Source: Nocardia vaccinii NBRC 15922
GTDB taxonomy: Bacteria; Actinomycetota; Actinomycetes; Mycobacteriales; Mycobacteriaceae
Length of the DNA stretch: 64,000 nt
Reading direction: 5' to 3'
NCBI RefSeq assembly: GCF_001613305.1
Contig: NZ_BDCC01000011.1
Location: 1-64,000, forward strand
Below are positions 36,995 to 45,997 of the stretch, piece by piece. Position 1 is the first letter of the stretch. Each line of letters begins with the position of its first letter. The position numbers and the translations under genes were made by a program. Under the pieces are notes generated by a model that was not told the origin of the DNA, did no database searches, and saw nothing but the letters and a program-made list of their open reading frames with translations.

Positions 36995-38563
36995 TCATCC
37001 GATGTCCGCGGCGGCCAATTCGGTTTTGACGAGTGCATAGGCTCGGGACTGGTGGTAGCCGCGGCGAGCGAGCATGCCTACCAGGCGGCGGATCAGCTTG
37101 TCGCGGTCCAGGTTTCGGGGAATGGTGCGAAGTTTGCGTTGGATCAGGGTCCTGGCGGCATCGTCGGAGAGAGCGTCGCGATCGGCAGGCAGATCAGCAA
37201 TGGCGACATGGTGATCAGCGACATCACCATCGCCGAGGTCATCGTGTCGGTGACCGATCGGTGCGGCATGGTCGGGTGCGGCGAGGTCCTCCGATGTCGT
37301 GCTCCCGGGTGGTTCGGTGCGACGCAGGGTCGATCCGGGACGTTCGGGGCGGGGCGGGGCCGGGAGGTCGGCCTCGGCCACCGCTGCCTTCACGACCGCA
37401 TAGGCCGTGGAGGGATCGTAGCCTTTGCGGGCCAGCATTCCCACGAGGCGGCGAGTTGCCTTGTCACGGTCCAGGTCCGCGGGCAGAGTGCGCAGCTTAC
37501 GGTGGACCAGCTCGCCGGCGCGGGTGCGTTCGTCGTCGACGCTGATGGATTCCAGGGCCGGAGCCGCGACCTCGGGGGCGACGCCTTTGCGACGCAATTC
37601 CCCGGCGAGAACCTTCTTCCCCTTGCCGGAGTACGTGTGCCGGGAATGCACCCACTGCTCGGCGAATGCCGCATCGTCGATCAGCCCGACAGCGGCGAGC
37701 CGATCCAGCGCCCGCTCGGCGACATCGGACGCAAAACCCTTGTCCGCCAACTTATCCGCCAATTCGGCCCGGCTACGGGCCCGATCGGTCAGCAATCGCA
37801 GACAGAGATCCTTCGCCTGCGCCTCGGTTCCCGCCGCAGTCTCCCTCTGGACCTCCTCCTCTCGCCGCTGCGCCCCTCGCCGAGAACGACGCCCGGATTC
37901 ATTCGGCGCACCATCCGGACCAGCCCCCTTCTCCGGCAGGCCATCCCCGAAGCGCCGCCCGGCATAGGAGTCTCCGGCGCTACCACCTGGCCAGATCGCC
38001 TCTTCGGACGAATCAGCGCCCGGCCGCCGCGTCCGAGTGCATTCATCCGAACCTGTTCGGCCGGAAGGGAATTCACGATCGTCAGGGTGCCCACCGCCGT
38101 CGGGATGCCCGATCGGCGACGTGCTACCCTCCCCTCGGCCCGAAGACCGGTCGCGACCCGAATTGCGTTCCTGCCGAGCGGATCTGATGAAGTCATCCGC
38201 CCGCGCACTCCGACCCGGCTCGGGGTCGACACTCCGGGATCCCAGGCCGGTACGGGACGGACCGCCGTGATCGGCCGGGTCGGCGGGACGAGCGTCGCCC
38301 GGATGATGTTCCGCGGCATCCGGATGATCTATCGGACCTCCATCGGAACGCCACAGACCGCTGGCGTTCTCCTCCCCCGCTCCGGACGGCTTTCTGCGGA
38401 CCGGGCGGCGATGCGGGCGAACGGAATCGGCGGACTCGTCCGCGCGTGCACGCCCACCGGACTCGAGTTTTTCGAGTTGGCGGCGCAGGCGTTCCACCGC
38501 TTCGAGCCGAGTCGCGCCGGGGTCGCGGGCGGGCCCGGACCCCGGCGGTTCCCGGTGCGGCAT
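36995..38563 (-). CDS. recX: RecX with long disordered N-terminus and duplicated last repeat
   Basis: 522 aa versus the usual 150-200. Residues 1 to about 245 are charged, low-complexity and probably disordered. The RecX core runs from about 250: AKDLCLRLLTDRARSRAELADKL (repeat 1), VAERALDRLAAVGLIDDAAFAEQWV (repeat 2), then repeat 3 twice, at residues 343-400 and 467-522, joined by a 66-residue Pro/Asp/His-rich linker. RecX binds RecA filaments and limits strand exchange. ATG 3 bases after the recA stop, the normal coupled arrangement. Confidence 0.92.
   Translation of the reverse strand: MPHREPPGSGPARDPGATRLEAVERLRRQLEKLESGGRARADESADSVRPHRRPVRRKPSGAGEENASGLWRSDGGPIDHPDAAEHHPGDARPADPADHGGPSRTGLGSRSVDPEPGRSARADDFIRSARQERNSGRDRSSGRGEGSTSPIGHPDGGGHPDDREFPSGRTGSDECTRTRRPGADSSEEAIWPGGSAGDSYAGRRFGDGLPEKGAGPDGAPNESGRRSRRGAQRREEEVQRETAAGTEAQAKDLCLRLLTDRARSRAELADKLADKGFASDVAERALDRLAAVGLIDDAAFAEQWVHSRHTYSGKGKKVLAGELRRKGVAPEVAAPALESISVDDERTRAGELVHRKLRTLPADLDRDKATRRLVGMLARKGYDPSTAYAVVKAAVAEADLPAPPRPERPGSTLRRTEPPGSTTSEDLAAPDHAAPIGHRHDDLGDGDVADHHVAIADLPADRDALSDDAARTLIQRKLRTIPRNLDRDKLIRRLVGMLARRGYHQSRAYALVKTELAAADIG
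36998..37537 (-). repeat. Tandem copies of the RecX third repeat
   Basis: Copy 1 at 37364-37537 and copy 2 at 36998-37165 encode HRKLRTLPADLDRDK..RRLVGMLARKGY and QRKLRTIPRNLDRDK..RRLVGMLARRGY, followed by STAYAVVK and SRAYALVK. The DNA copies are also clearly similar. Linker at 37166-37363. Confidence 0.9.
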
Positions 38564-38566
38564 CGG

Positions 38567-39610
38567 CTAGAAGTCGACGGGTGCCTCGGCACCCGCGTCT
38601 GCGGTGACATCGGCGCCGATGCCGAGCTTCTCCTTGATCTTCTTCTCGATCTCGTTGCGCACGTCGACGTTCTCCAGCAGGAACTTGCGCGCATTCTCCT
38701 TGCCCTGGCCGAGCTGATCGCCCTCGTAGGTGTACCAGGACCCGGACTTGCGGATGAATCCGTGTTCGACACCCATATCGATGATCGAGCCCTCCTTGGA
38801 GATGCCGACACCGTAGAGAATGTCGAACTCGGCCTGCTTGAACGGCGGAGCCACCTTGTTCTTGACGACCTTGACCCGGGTGCGGTTACCGACCGCGTCG
38901 GTGCCGTCCTTCAGGGTCTCGATCCGACGGATGTCCAGGCGCACCGAGGCGTAGAACTTCAGCGCTTTACCACCGGTGGTGGTCTCGGGCGAGCCGAACA
39001 TGACGCCGATCTTCTCGCGCAACTGGTTGATGAAGATGGCGGTGGTGCCGGAGTTGTTGAGCGCGCTGGTCATCTTGCGCAGCGCCTGGCTCATCAGGCG
39101 GGCCTGCAGACCGACGTGGCTGTCGCCCATCTCGCCCTCGATCTCGGCACGGGGCACCAGTGCGGCCACCGAGTCGATGACGATGATGTCCAGCGCGCCG
39201 GAACGCACGAGCATATCGGCGATTTCGAGCGCCTGCTCACCGGTGTCGGGCTGGGAGACCAGCAGGGCGTCGGTGTCCACGCCCAACTTGCGGGCATAGT
39301 CCGGATCCATGGCGTGCTCGGCGTCGATCATGGCCGCGACGCCGCCGTTGGCCTGGGCGTTGGCGATCGCGTGCATGGCGAGCGTGGTCTTACCGGAGGA
39401 TTCCGGACCGTAGATCTCGATGATGCGACCCCGCGGCAGACCACCCAGGCCCAGGGCGACATCCAGCGCGATGGACCCCGTCGGAATGACCGAGATGGGC
39501 TGGCGCGCCTCTTCCCCGAGGCGCATCACCGCTCCCTTGCCGAAACTCTTCTCCACCTGAGCCAGAGCGAGTTCGAGAGCCTTGTCGCGGTCGTAGGCCT
39601 GTGGTGCCAT
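38567..39610 (-). CDS. recA: Recombinase A
   Basis: 347 aa, no intein. Walker [11 protein letters not shown], the [15 protein letters not shown] segment and the DNA-binding loop region are intact; it forms filaments on single-stranded DNA and triggers LexA cleavage. AAGGGGA precedes the ATG. Two promoter signals lie upstream. recX follows 3 bases after the TAG. Confidence 0.98.
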   Translation of the reverse strand: MAPQAYDRDKALELALAQVEKSFGKGAVMRLGEEARQPISVIPTGSIALDVALGLGGLPRGRIIEIYGPESSGKTTLAMHAIANAQANGGVAAMIDAEHAMDPDYARKLGVDTDALLVSQPDTGEQALEIADMLVRSGALDIIVIDSVAALVPRAEIEGEMGDSHVGLQARLMSQALRKMTSALNNSGTTAIFINQLREKIGVMFGSPETTTGGKALKFYASVRLDIRRIETLKDGTDAVGNRTRVKVVKNKVAPPFKQAEFDILYGVGISKEGSIIDMGVEHGFIRKSGSWYTYEGDQLGQGKENARKFLLENVDVRNEIEKKIKEKLGIGADVTADAGAEAPVDF

Positions 39611-39655
39611 CGTCTGTTCCCCTTCTCACGGGTGATCGTTGTGTGGTTGGCGCCC

Positions 39656-39678
39656 ACAGTAGAGGGCGGCACCGACAA
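39656..39678 (-). promoter_or_regulatory. LexA-independent (ClpR/RecA-NDp type) promoter
   Basis: On the minus strand TTGTCGGTG, eight bases, then TACTGT matches the mycobacterial RecA-NDp consensus TTGTCRGTG-N8-TAN3T exactly. 46-68 bases before the recA ATG. Known to be driven by ClpR and PafBC-type activation in mycobacteria. Confidence 0.8.
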
Positions 39679-39697
39679 GTTCCGCCGACAAGCTTAG

Positions 39698-39713
39698 ACG
39701 AACACGTGTTCGA
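39698..39713. promoter_or_regulatory. LexA (SOS) box
   Basis: ACGAACACGTGTTCGA matches the actinobacterial SOS consensus TCGAAC-N4-GTTCGA at 11 of 12 defined positions; lies upstream of the NDp promoter. Confidence 0.85.
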
Positions 39714-39770
39714 GGCAAGCGACACGCCTGGCCTCCCCGGCCACACTTCCCCCGAACATCGTCCATGCCC

Positions 39771-40829
39771 CTACACACGCCGGCCGGCTCGGGACCTCCG
39801 CTTCGGCGGCACCACCGCGATGCGGTCCGCGCCCATCAGCGCCTGCGCCTGCTTGAACACCCGCAGCGACGGGGTCACCTCGACGTCGGTGATGCCGTCG
39901 AGCGAACCCAGCCGCTCGGTGACGTACCGGTACAGGTGTGCGGTGTCGCGACAGACGATCGAGGCGATCAGGTTGGTCGCGCCGGTGGTGGCGGCGACGA
40001 ACGCCGTCTCGGGAAAGGCGGCGACGGCGGTGCCCACCGCGTGCAGATCGGCCGGACGGGTCCGCATCCACAGCGAGGCGCGCACCGCGTATCCCATTCG
40101 CTCGATCGCGAAGTCCAGATCGAAATAGAGCACACCGGCCTCCACCAGTTCGGCCATCCGCCGCGCGGCCCGGGTCGCACTCCACCCGGTCTCGGCGGCG
40201 ATCCGGGCGTACGACGCGCGCCCGTCCCGGCTCAGTAGCGCCAGCATCGCCTCGTCCGCGGCCGACAGGTCCATCGGCTCGTCCGGGCCCGCGGGATCGG
40301 CGATCGAGCGGGTCGAGGAGCCCAGCGCCGCGCGCTGTTCGGCGGTGAGCAGGCCACCGAAGCGCGGCCACTCCTCCTCGAGCGGGAACCGGTGGATGAT
40401 CTCGTACGCGTTCAACCGCGTCACCTGACTCGCCCGCGGAAGGACGTTGAGCAGCAACGTGTCTCGCTGCTCGGCCGTGCGCGGCCGGCTCACGCACGTC
40501 ACCTCGGAACCGGTCGACAGCAGCGCCACCCAACCGACATCGGGCAGCCGTGCCAGCGATTCGGCCAGCCGCAGCGCCTTGTCGGGGGTCGAACCCAGCC
40601 GCAGCATCCACCGGGTGCTGCCCAGCGGCACCGCGTTCACCAGACCGGAGATGTGCAGGATGCCGCGCTCGCGCAGGGAGCGATAGCGCCGCGCCACGGT
40701 CTGCTCGGAAACGCCCAGCACCGCACCGAGTTTCGCGAACGGGATGCGCGGATCGGTGACCAGGCCGTGCACGACCTGGCGGTCCAGCGGATCGAGCACG
40801 GAGGATTCGTGTACTCCGCCGACAGTCAC
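39771..40829 (-). CDS. Lrp/AsnC-type regulator with two DNA-binding/ligand modules
   Basis: 352 aa. Two HTH-AsnC segments: LDRQVVHGLVTDPRIPFAKLGAVLGVSEQTVARRYRSL near residue 12 and ADEAMLALLSRDGRASYARIAAETGWSATRAARRMAELVEAGVL near residue 185, each followed by an RAM-like ligand domain. The usual Lrp is about 150 aa, so this is the fused double form common in actinobacteria. GTG at 40829 overlaps the methyltransferase stop by GTGA. Confidence 0.85.
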   Translation of the reverse strand: MTVGGVHESSVLDPLDRQVVHGLVTDPRIPFAKLGAVLGVSEQTVARRYRSLRERGILHISGLVNAVPLGSTRWMLRLGSTPDKALRLAESLARLPDVGWVALLSTGSEVTCVSRPRTAEQRDTLLLNVLPRASQVTRLNAYEIIHRFPLEEEWPRFGGLLTAEQRAALGSSTRSIADPAGPDEPMDLSAADEAMLALLSRDGRASYARIAAETGWSATRAARRMAELVEAGVLYFDLDFAIERMGYAVRASLWMRTRPADLHAVGTAVAAFPETAFVAATTGATNLIASIVCRDTAHLYRYVTERLGSLDGITDVEVTPSLRVFKQAQALMGADRIAVVPPKRRSRAGRRV

Positions 40830-41737
40830 CGGCGGATGGCGGTCACCAGATTGACCAGCGTTGCGCCGACGTGCCCGGCACCCGCCTCGACCACCGGCAA
40901 CGGGCGACCCGCCGCACGCAGCCAGTCCGCCAGGCCGGTTCGCTCGGCATCCCAGCCGCGCTCGGAGAACCACTGGGCCGCATCGGATCTCGGATCGTTG
41001 TAGATCAGCCGGGCCCAATCGCTCTTGGCCTCGTCATCGGCCTGCTCGGACTCGACCATCTCGGTGTACTCCTCCCGGGGCAGCGGCGTCATCTGCTCGA
41101 TGGCGGCGCGACTGCCCACCGCACTGGCCGAATCGAGCGTCGCGAACAGCTGGTCCTGCGCCTCGGGGGTGATGTAGATCAGCAGCCCCTCCACCAGCCA
41201 GGCGGTCGGCGCCGCCGGGTCGAATCCGTTGTCCCGCAAGGCGTCGAGCCATTCCTCGCGCAGATCCACCGCGACCTCGCGACGCTCGGCGACCGGTTGG
41301 ATTCCGGCCTCGGCCAGCGTCTTGTGTTTGAACTCCAGCACCTGTGGCCGATCGAGTTCGAAGACCACCGCACCCGCGAGATACGGCAGCCGGTAGGCGC
41401 GGGCGTCGAGGCCCGCCGCCAGTATCACCACCTGCGCGACGCCCGCCTCCCGGGCATCCCGCAGATAGTCGTCGAAATATCTTGTCCGCCCGGCGATATG
41501 GGCACGGAAGGCGGTCCCGAAATCCTCCGACCGCAGGATGTGGTCGCGGGTGAGTTCGGGGTCCGGATCGGCCAGCTGGGCCCACTCCCCTCCCGCGGCC
41601 CGCAGGAACACTTCAGCCAGCGGATCGACCGCGAGCGGGTCGTCGTCCCGCCCGGCCAGGGTCCGCGCGGCCGCCACGAACAGCGCTGTCGACCCCACAC
41701 TCGTAGTGATGTCCCAGTCGTCACTATCGCTTCGCAT
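40826..41737 (-). CDS. Class I SAM-dependent methyltransferase (mycobacterial TIGR00027 family)
   Basis: 303 aa. Motif I is VVILAAGLDARAYRLPYLAGAVVFELDRPQ in segments, typical of the LCMT-like family expanded in mycobacteria and Nocardia; N-terminus begins with WDITTSVGSTALFVAAARTLA. Substrate unknown. Coupled to the downstream Lrp-type gene by a 4-base overlap. Confidence 0.88.
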   Translation of the reverse strand: MRSDSDDWDITTSVGSTALFVAAARTLAGRDDDPLAVDPLAEVFLRAAGGEWAQLADPDPELTRDHILRSEDFGTAFRAHIAGRTRYFDDYLRDAREAGVAQVVILAAGLDARAYRLPYLAGAVVFELDRPQVLEFKHKTLAEAGIQPVAERREVAVDLREEWLDALRDNGFDPAAPTAWLVEGLLIYITPEAQDQLFATLDSASAVGSRAAIEQMTPLPREEYTEMVESEQADDEAKSDWARLIYNDPRSDAAQWFSERGWDAERTGLADWLRAAGRPLPVVEAGAGHVGATLVNLVTAIRR

Positions 41738-42017
41738 GCGGTCACGCTATCGGCGAGGCCGCCGAATCAGCAGCCACCACGGACAGCTCGGCGAGTTTCC
41801 TCCACGTCGAGCGGCCTGCCCGACGAATTCCGCCAGAGACAGTCGACACACAATCGGATCAGACAGCGCCGCCCGTATCGGCAGAAGATCGATCTACTGC
41901 GCCCGAGCGCGCACCCGCGATCTCGAATTCGATATCCAGCTCGCGCAATCGCACAACAGGAAAGCTGACTCGTGTCGACAGCTTCGCTGAATTGCGCAGC
42001 GACTCCTCCTTAACGGC
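41738..42017. other. Spacer between methyltransferase and TnpB 3' end
   Basis: Holds the right flank of the TnpB element. The inverted repeat TCGCTG...CAGCGA sits at about 41985-42004. Sequence just beyond the hairpin at 42018 would be the guide portion of a TnpB-associated RNA. No gene recognised. Confidence 0.35.
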
Positions 42018-42130
42018 TCTCCCGCCCGTAGGGGTGGGAGATTTCCAGCTCAGACCGCAACCGAACCACCCACCCGAAGGGAGTGATCCAATTGTCTTAC
42101 ATCCTCGACACTGACGTGGCCCCGTTCTGC
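42018..42130 (-). ncRNA. Candidate omega (reRNA) scaffold of the TnpB element
   Basis: In IS200/IS605-type elements the guide RNA overlaps the 3' end of tnpB and ends in a hairpin at the element's right end. Here, 9 bases past the TnpB stop, 42018-42027 (TCTCCCGCCC) pairs with 42031-42041 (GGGGTGGGAGA) around a GTA loop. The transcript and exact end are inferred. Confidence 0.35.
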
Positions 42131-43198
42131 CACGGCCAGAATCACTCTGGCAGCGTTCCGATCCCGACTGTCGGCGTAACCGCAGTCCTGGCACCGGAAG
42201 TCTCTCTCGTGCAGTTCGAGTCGCTTGGTTCTCGCGAAACACCGGCTGCACGTCATGGTCGTGTAAGCGGGCCGGACCATCACCACCTTCCGCCCGGCCC
42301 GCACGGCACGCTCGACAAGTTCACGCTTGGCCGCACCGACCGCAGCATCAGCGGCCTTACGCGCCATGGTCGACTTGGCCAGAAACCTCGGCGCGAAGTC
42401 CTCGATGGCGATCAGATCGTGCGTGTCCACAACTCGCGCGGCCCACACCCGGGAATCATGGAGAGTCTGCCGGGCTGCCTTCTTCGCCAGCCGGGCAGCC
42501 CGCCGCTTGGCATCGCTATAGCCCCTGGACTGCGGTCGCCCCTTCCGGCGACGTCGCGCCATCGCGCGTTGTGCCTTCGCCAATTCGGCGGCGCACCGCT
42601 TCCGGTACCCCAAGTACGGCAGATCGAAGAACGGATCGGTGGTGGTCGCCGTGGTGGACACACCCCAGTCGATACCGATACCACCTTCACCATGGGGATG
42701 GACCGGGATGTCTCGGCACACCACGAACGAGGCATACCAGTGCTCCAGGCTGTCTCGATAGACGCGAACCGATGTAGGCGCCGAGGGGAGCACTCGTGAC
42801 CACACCACCGGGACCGTGACACCCTTCGGCAACACCAAACGGCCCTCACGGATCGAGAACCCACGCGTCGTATATTCCAGCGACGGCGAGGAAGTCTTGC
42901 GGGACTTGAACTTCGGGCGACCCCGCCCAGCCACCGTGAACGAGTGATCCAGCGATCGCATGTAATCACGCAGCATCTGTTGCTGGGCAACCTGCGAACC
43001 TTGATGCAGCCACGGCATCGCCGCTCGTGCCCGAGTGAGCAGCTTCCCGAGCCGCGCGAACGTCGGCTTCTGCCCTGATCTCTGCTGGTGAACCGCTTCG
43101 TTCCACAACCAACGACAACGCCCCCACTCGGCCAGCAGCGCCTTCTCAGCGGCACCTCCTGGCCGAAGCCGATAGGTGTACCGGACTACCTCACCCAC
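42050..43198 (-). CDS. tnpB: TnpB-type RNA-guided nuclease (IS200/IS605 OrfB), no TnpA
   Basis: 382 aa, GTG start. RuvC triad intact: Asp177 in GIDWG, Glu266 in IAIEDF, Asp346 in DSRDRNAAR; zinc finger Cys317/Cys320 and Cys336/Cys339; N-terminal KFKSRKTSSPSLEYTTRGF and REGRLVLPKG are usual. Guided by an RNA from its 3' end it would cut DNA at its excision site. No tnpA transposase is adjacent, so mobility depends on a partner elsewhere. Confidence 0.92.
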   Translation of the reverse strand: MGEVVRYTYRLRPGGAAEKALLAEWGRCRWLWNEAVHQQRSGQKPTFARLGKLLTRARAAMPWLHQGSQVAQQQMLRDYMRSLDHSFTVAGRGRPKFKSRKTSSPSLEYTTRGFSIREGRLVLPKGVTVPVVWSRVLPSAPTSVRVYRDSLEHWYASFVVCRDIPVHPHGEGGIGIDWGVSTTATTTDPFFDLPYLGYRKRCAAELAKAQRAMARRRRKGRPQSRGYSDAKRRAARLAKKAARQTLHDSRVWAARVVDTHDLIAIEDFAPRFLAKSTMARKAADAAVGAAKRELVERAVRAGRKVVMVRPAYTTMTCSRCFARTKRLELHERDFRCQDCGYADSRDRNAARVILAVAERGHVSVEDVRQLDHSLRVGGSVAV

Positions 43199-43419
43199 TC
43201 GAACATACTATCGAAAGAAGTTGGCATACGACTAACGCGCGCTTCTGCCTTTTCCTCTCCGCCGTAGCCGGGCCAATTATCCAAGGCAATGCTCGACGAC
43301 GCCATCGAGCTTGGTTGTAGATGCCAATTTCCCCAGCCCGCGAACGGCCCATGAAACGAACTCGTCGTCCGCATGGGGCGACTAACTATGCCCACGCGGA
43401 CAACGGGTTTCACGATAAG

Positions 43420-44259
43420 TTACTTCAGCGTGCTGCCCGCGTCGACCGTCATCGGCAAACCGGTGATGTACCGCGACTCGTCGGAGGCCAGGAACAGCAC
43501 CGCATTGCTGATGTCCACCGGTTCTACCCAGCCGACCGGAAGTACGTGCATGAACTGCGCGACGGGAGCGAAATCCTCCTTGGTCGGGTTCTCCAGGTCC
43601 GGGCGGAACAGCTTCATGGTGGCGTCGTTCATGAACATCGGAGTGTTGACGTTCGTCGGATGTACCGAGTTCACGCGGATCGAATGCTGGCCCAGCTCCA
43701 CCGCGAAGGCCCGCATCAGGCCGACCACGCCGTGTTTGGCGGCGATGTAGTGCCCCGTATTCGGGTACGCCTTGAGCCCGCCCACCGAGCTGGTCAGAAT
43801 GATCGAGCCGCCGCGACCACCCGAAAGGACGTGCGGTATACCGGCTTTCGCCGTCTTCCAGACACCCGAGAGATTGATCCCGATCATGGTGTCCCAGTCC
43901 TGCTCGCTGGTCTTGTCCAGCGTTTCGCCGCCGTTGCCGATACCGGCGTTGGCCACGATGACATCCAACCGGCCCAGTTGCTCGACGCCGCTGTCGACCG
44001 CGGCCTTCAGCGCGTCGAAGTCGCGCACGTCGACCTCGGCGGTGACGACCCGGCGCCCCAAACCCTTGACCAGGTCGGCGGTCTCGGCCAGATCCGCGGG
44101 CGTGGACGCCGCGATGGCATCACTGCCGCTGACCGGTTTGCAGACATCCACCGCGATGATGTCCGCGCCTTCCTGCGCCAGCCGCACCGCGTGACTGCGG
44201 CCCTGACCGCGTGCCGCACCCGTGATGAAGGCGACCTTGCCTTCGACCCGTCCGGTCAT
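43420..44259 (-). CDS. Mycofactocin-coupled SDR oxidoreductase
   Basis: 279 aa. TGAARGQGRSHAVRLAQEGADIIAVDVC at the N-terminus (GxxxGxG with a GQG and the long insert DLAETADLVKGLGRR) and LTSSVGGLKAYPNTGHYIAAKHGVVGLMRAF are diagnostic of the mycofactocin-dependent SDR group, in which NAD remains bound and is recycled by mycofactocin. Terminal VDAGSTLK also fits. GAGGAAGAA before the ATG at 44259. Cotranscribed downstream of P450. Confidence 0.88.
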   Translation of the reverse strand: MTGRVEGKVAFITGAARGQGRSHAVRLAQEGADIIAVDVCKPVSGSDAIAASTPADLAETADLVKGLGRRVVTAEVDVRDFDALKAAVDSGVEQLGRLDVIVANAGIGNGGETLDKTSEQDWDTMIGINLSGVWKTAKAGIPHVLSGGRGGSIILTSSVGGLKAYPNTGHYIAAKHGVVGLMRAFAVELGQHSIRVNSVHPTNVNTPMFMNDATMKLFRPDLENPTKEDFAPVAQFMHVLPVGWVEPVDISNAVLFLASDESRYITGLPMTVDAGSTLK

Positions 44260-44333
44260 TTCTTCCTCGATTCGTTGTGCTGTCGAAGTGGCCCGTCTCA
44301 TGGAAGGGCCTGATGTGCAAGGGAATCCGCGCT

Positions 44334-45611
44334 TCAGGGATTCGGGGTGAAGGTGATGTGCAGATTGGACAGGCCGCGCAGGATGTAGGTCGGCTCGTAG
44401 TCGAAGCGCCGATCTGCCTCGGGACCGTGGTGTTCGGCGTCGATGCGGATGTCGAGCATCCGATCCAGGATCCGCTCGAGGGAGATCCGGCCCTCGGCCC
44501 GCGCCAGCGGCGATCCGGGACAGGTGTGGTTACCGCGCCCGAATGCCATGTGCTCGCGGAAGTTCTTGCGGTCCAACCGGAATTCGTGCGGGTTGTCGAA
44601 CCGCCGCGGGTCCCGGTTCGCCGCACCGGGGCAGACCATGACTGTGGACCCGACCGGCAACTCGACGCCGCCGACCGTGGTGGCCCGCTTCGCCAGCCGG
44701 AATCCGCTCTTGACCGGCGCGTCCATCCGCAGCGATTCCTCGATGAAGACCGGGATCTTGCTGCGATCCGCGCGCAGTGCGTCCTGGATCTCGGGCCGCT
44801 CACCCAGAATCCGCAGCGCGGAGCCGAGCATCTTGGCGGTGGTCTCCTGTCCGGCGCCGAACAGGAAGGTCGCCGACCGGACGACGTCGATCACCTCGGG
44901 GGTGGACCCGTCCGGATACTTCGCCTGCGCCAGCTGTGTCAGCACGTCGTCCCGCGGATTCTCGCGGCGGTCGCTGATGTAGGCGCTGAACTTCTCGTCC
45001 AGCCATTCGAGCGGGTTGCCGACGACGATGTCGTCGTCCAGCGCACCGACCCGGGTGCCCGGACGCTCGGCGCCGAGCACGATGCGGAACTGCTGATGAT
45101 CCTCCTCCGGAACACCCAACACATCGGCAACCACAAGCAGCGCAAAAGGTTTGGAGTACTCGGCGAGGAACTCGCAACTGCCGTTGCGCACGAACTCGTC
45201 CAGCTGGCGGTCCGCCAGCCGCCACATGAAGTCCTCGTTCTCCTTCAACCGCGCCGGGGTGAGCAGGCGGTTCAGCAGGGAACGCGCGTAGGTGTGCTGC
45301 GGCGGGTCCATCGTGACCATGTGCTCGGACATGGGCATCTGGGCGCGGTGCTGTTCGATCAGCGCGCCGATGTCGTCGCCCTCGATCTCGAACGGCAACG
45401 GCGGGAACGGGCCGCCCACCGAGATCACCGAGGAGAACAGGTCGGGATCCTTGAACACCTCGGCCGCTTCCTCGTATCCGGTGACCGCGTACACGCCGTG
45501 CTGCGACTCCTGCGCCACCGGGCACTTGGCACGCATGTGATCGAAGTACGGGTGCGGGTCGGGTACTAGCGACGGGTCGGTGAAGTAATCGACCGAATCG
45601 AAATCAACCAT
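44334..45611 (-). CDS. Cytochrome P450
   Basis: 425 aa. I-helix FGAGQETTAKM, K-helix EESLR (ExxR), and heme-thiolate loop FGRGNHTCPG. Ferredoxin and reductase are not encoded nearby. First gene of the operon with the SDR; hydroxylation followed by oxidation of the alcohol is a natural pairing. Preceded by the TetR-type operators at 45861 and 45907. Confidence 0.93.
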   Translation of the reverse strand: MVDFDSVDYFTDPSLVPDPHPYFDHMRAKCPVAQESQHGVYAVTGYEEAAEVFKDPDLFSSVISVGGPFPPLPFEIEGDDIGALIEQHRAQMPMSEHMVTMDPPQHTYARSLLNRLLTPARLKENEDFMWRLADRQLDEFVRNGSCEFLAEYSKPFALLVVADVLGVPEEDHQQFRIVLGAERPGTRVGALDDDIVVGNPLEWLDEKFSAYISDRRENPRDDVLTQLAQAKYPDGSTPEVIDVVRSATFLFGAGQETTAKMLGSALRILGERPEIQDALRADRSKIPVFIEESLRMDAPVKSGFRLAKRATTVGGVELPVGSTVMVCPGAANRDPRRFDNPHEFRLDRKNFREHMAFGRGNHTCPGSPLARAEGRISLERILDRMLDIRIDAEHHGPEADRRFDYEPTYILRGLSNLHITFTPNP

Positions 45612-45860
45612 CCGGAGAACTCCTGAGTGAGCTGGGCAACATACGGATGGTAACACAGTTACTCGTATGCGCGAATGCCGTTCTCCTCCGGGTTCAGCCA
45701 AACCGGTCCAGCTGTGCAGACCAGCGGAATCACCAGAAAACGGGAGTTTCGCCCGCCACTGAGTGCACGGCGCGCCGCCGCCGGATGCACCGGGCACAGC
45801 CACCCGCGAACGCTCACATCGGCCCGTCGCACACCTGTCCGAGCCGGCGCATGACAAACT

Positions 45861-45877
45861 TGAGAATGACATTCTCA
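45861..45877. promoter_or_regulatory. TetR operator, perfect palindrome
   Basis: TGAGAATGACATTCTCA, 7-bp arms around GAC. Best copy of a motif that recurs upstream of the molybdenum hydroxylase operon (47849, 47871). Confidence 0.7.
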
Positions 45878-45906
45878 CTATCTGCGAGACGGCTGGTTGT
45901 CGGATG

Positions 45907-45951
45907 ATAGGAGAATGTTGTCATCGTCAGAATAATATCCCATTCTCCTAT
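45907..45951. promoter_or_regulatory. Long-spaced inverted repeat near the TetR start
   Basis: ATAGGAGAATG and CATTCTCCTAT, perfect 11-bp arms separated by 23 bases, ending 47 bases before the TetR GTG. Each arm contains GAGAATG, the half-site of the neighbouring palindrome. Confidence 0.6.
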
Positions 45952-45997
45952 ATAGTTCATCCATGTTCTCATCAGATGACCGGGGAACGAGGCGCCG

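Larger units (their letters stand above)
45612..45997. other. Divergent P450/TetR control region, AT-rich part
   Basis: 386 bases. The right half (45841-45997) is much more AT-rich than the surroundings and carries the two inverted repeats given separately. The left half holds no recognised feature. Confidence 0.6.

Noticed and set aside
36817..37038. 73-codon minus frame overlapping the end of recX
   Set aside because: Starts inside recX in another frame and has no ribosome site; noted only as a possible remnant.
43199..43419. Left end hairpin of the TnpB element
   Set aside because: No clear conserved end or TAM could be fixed from one copy.
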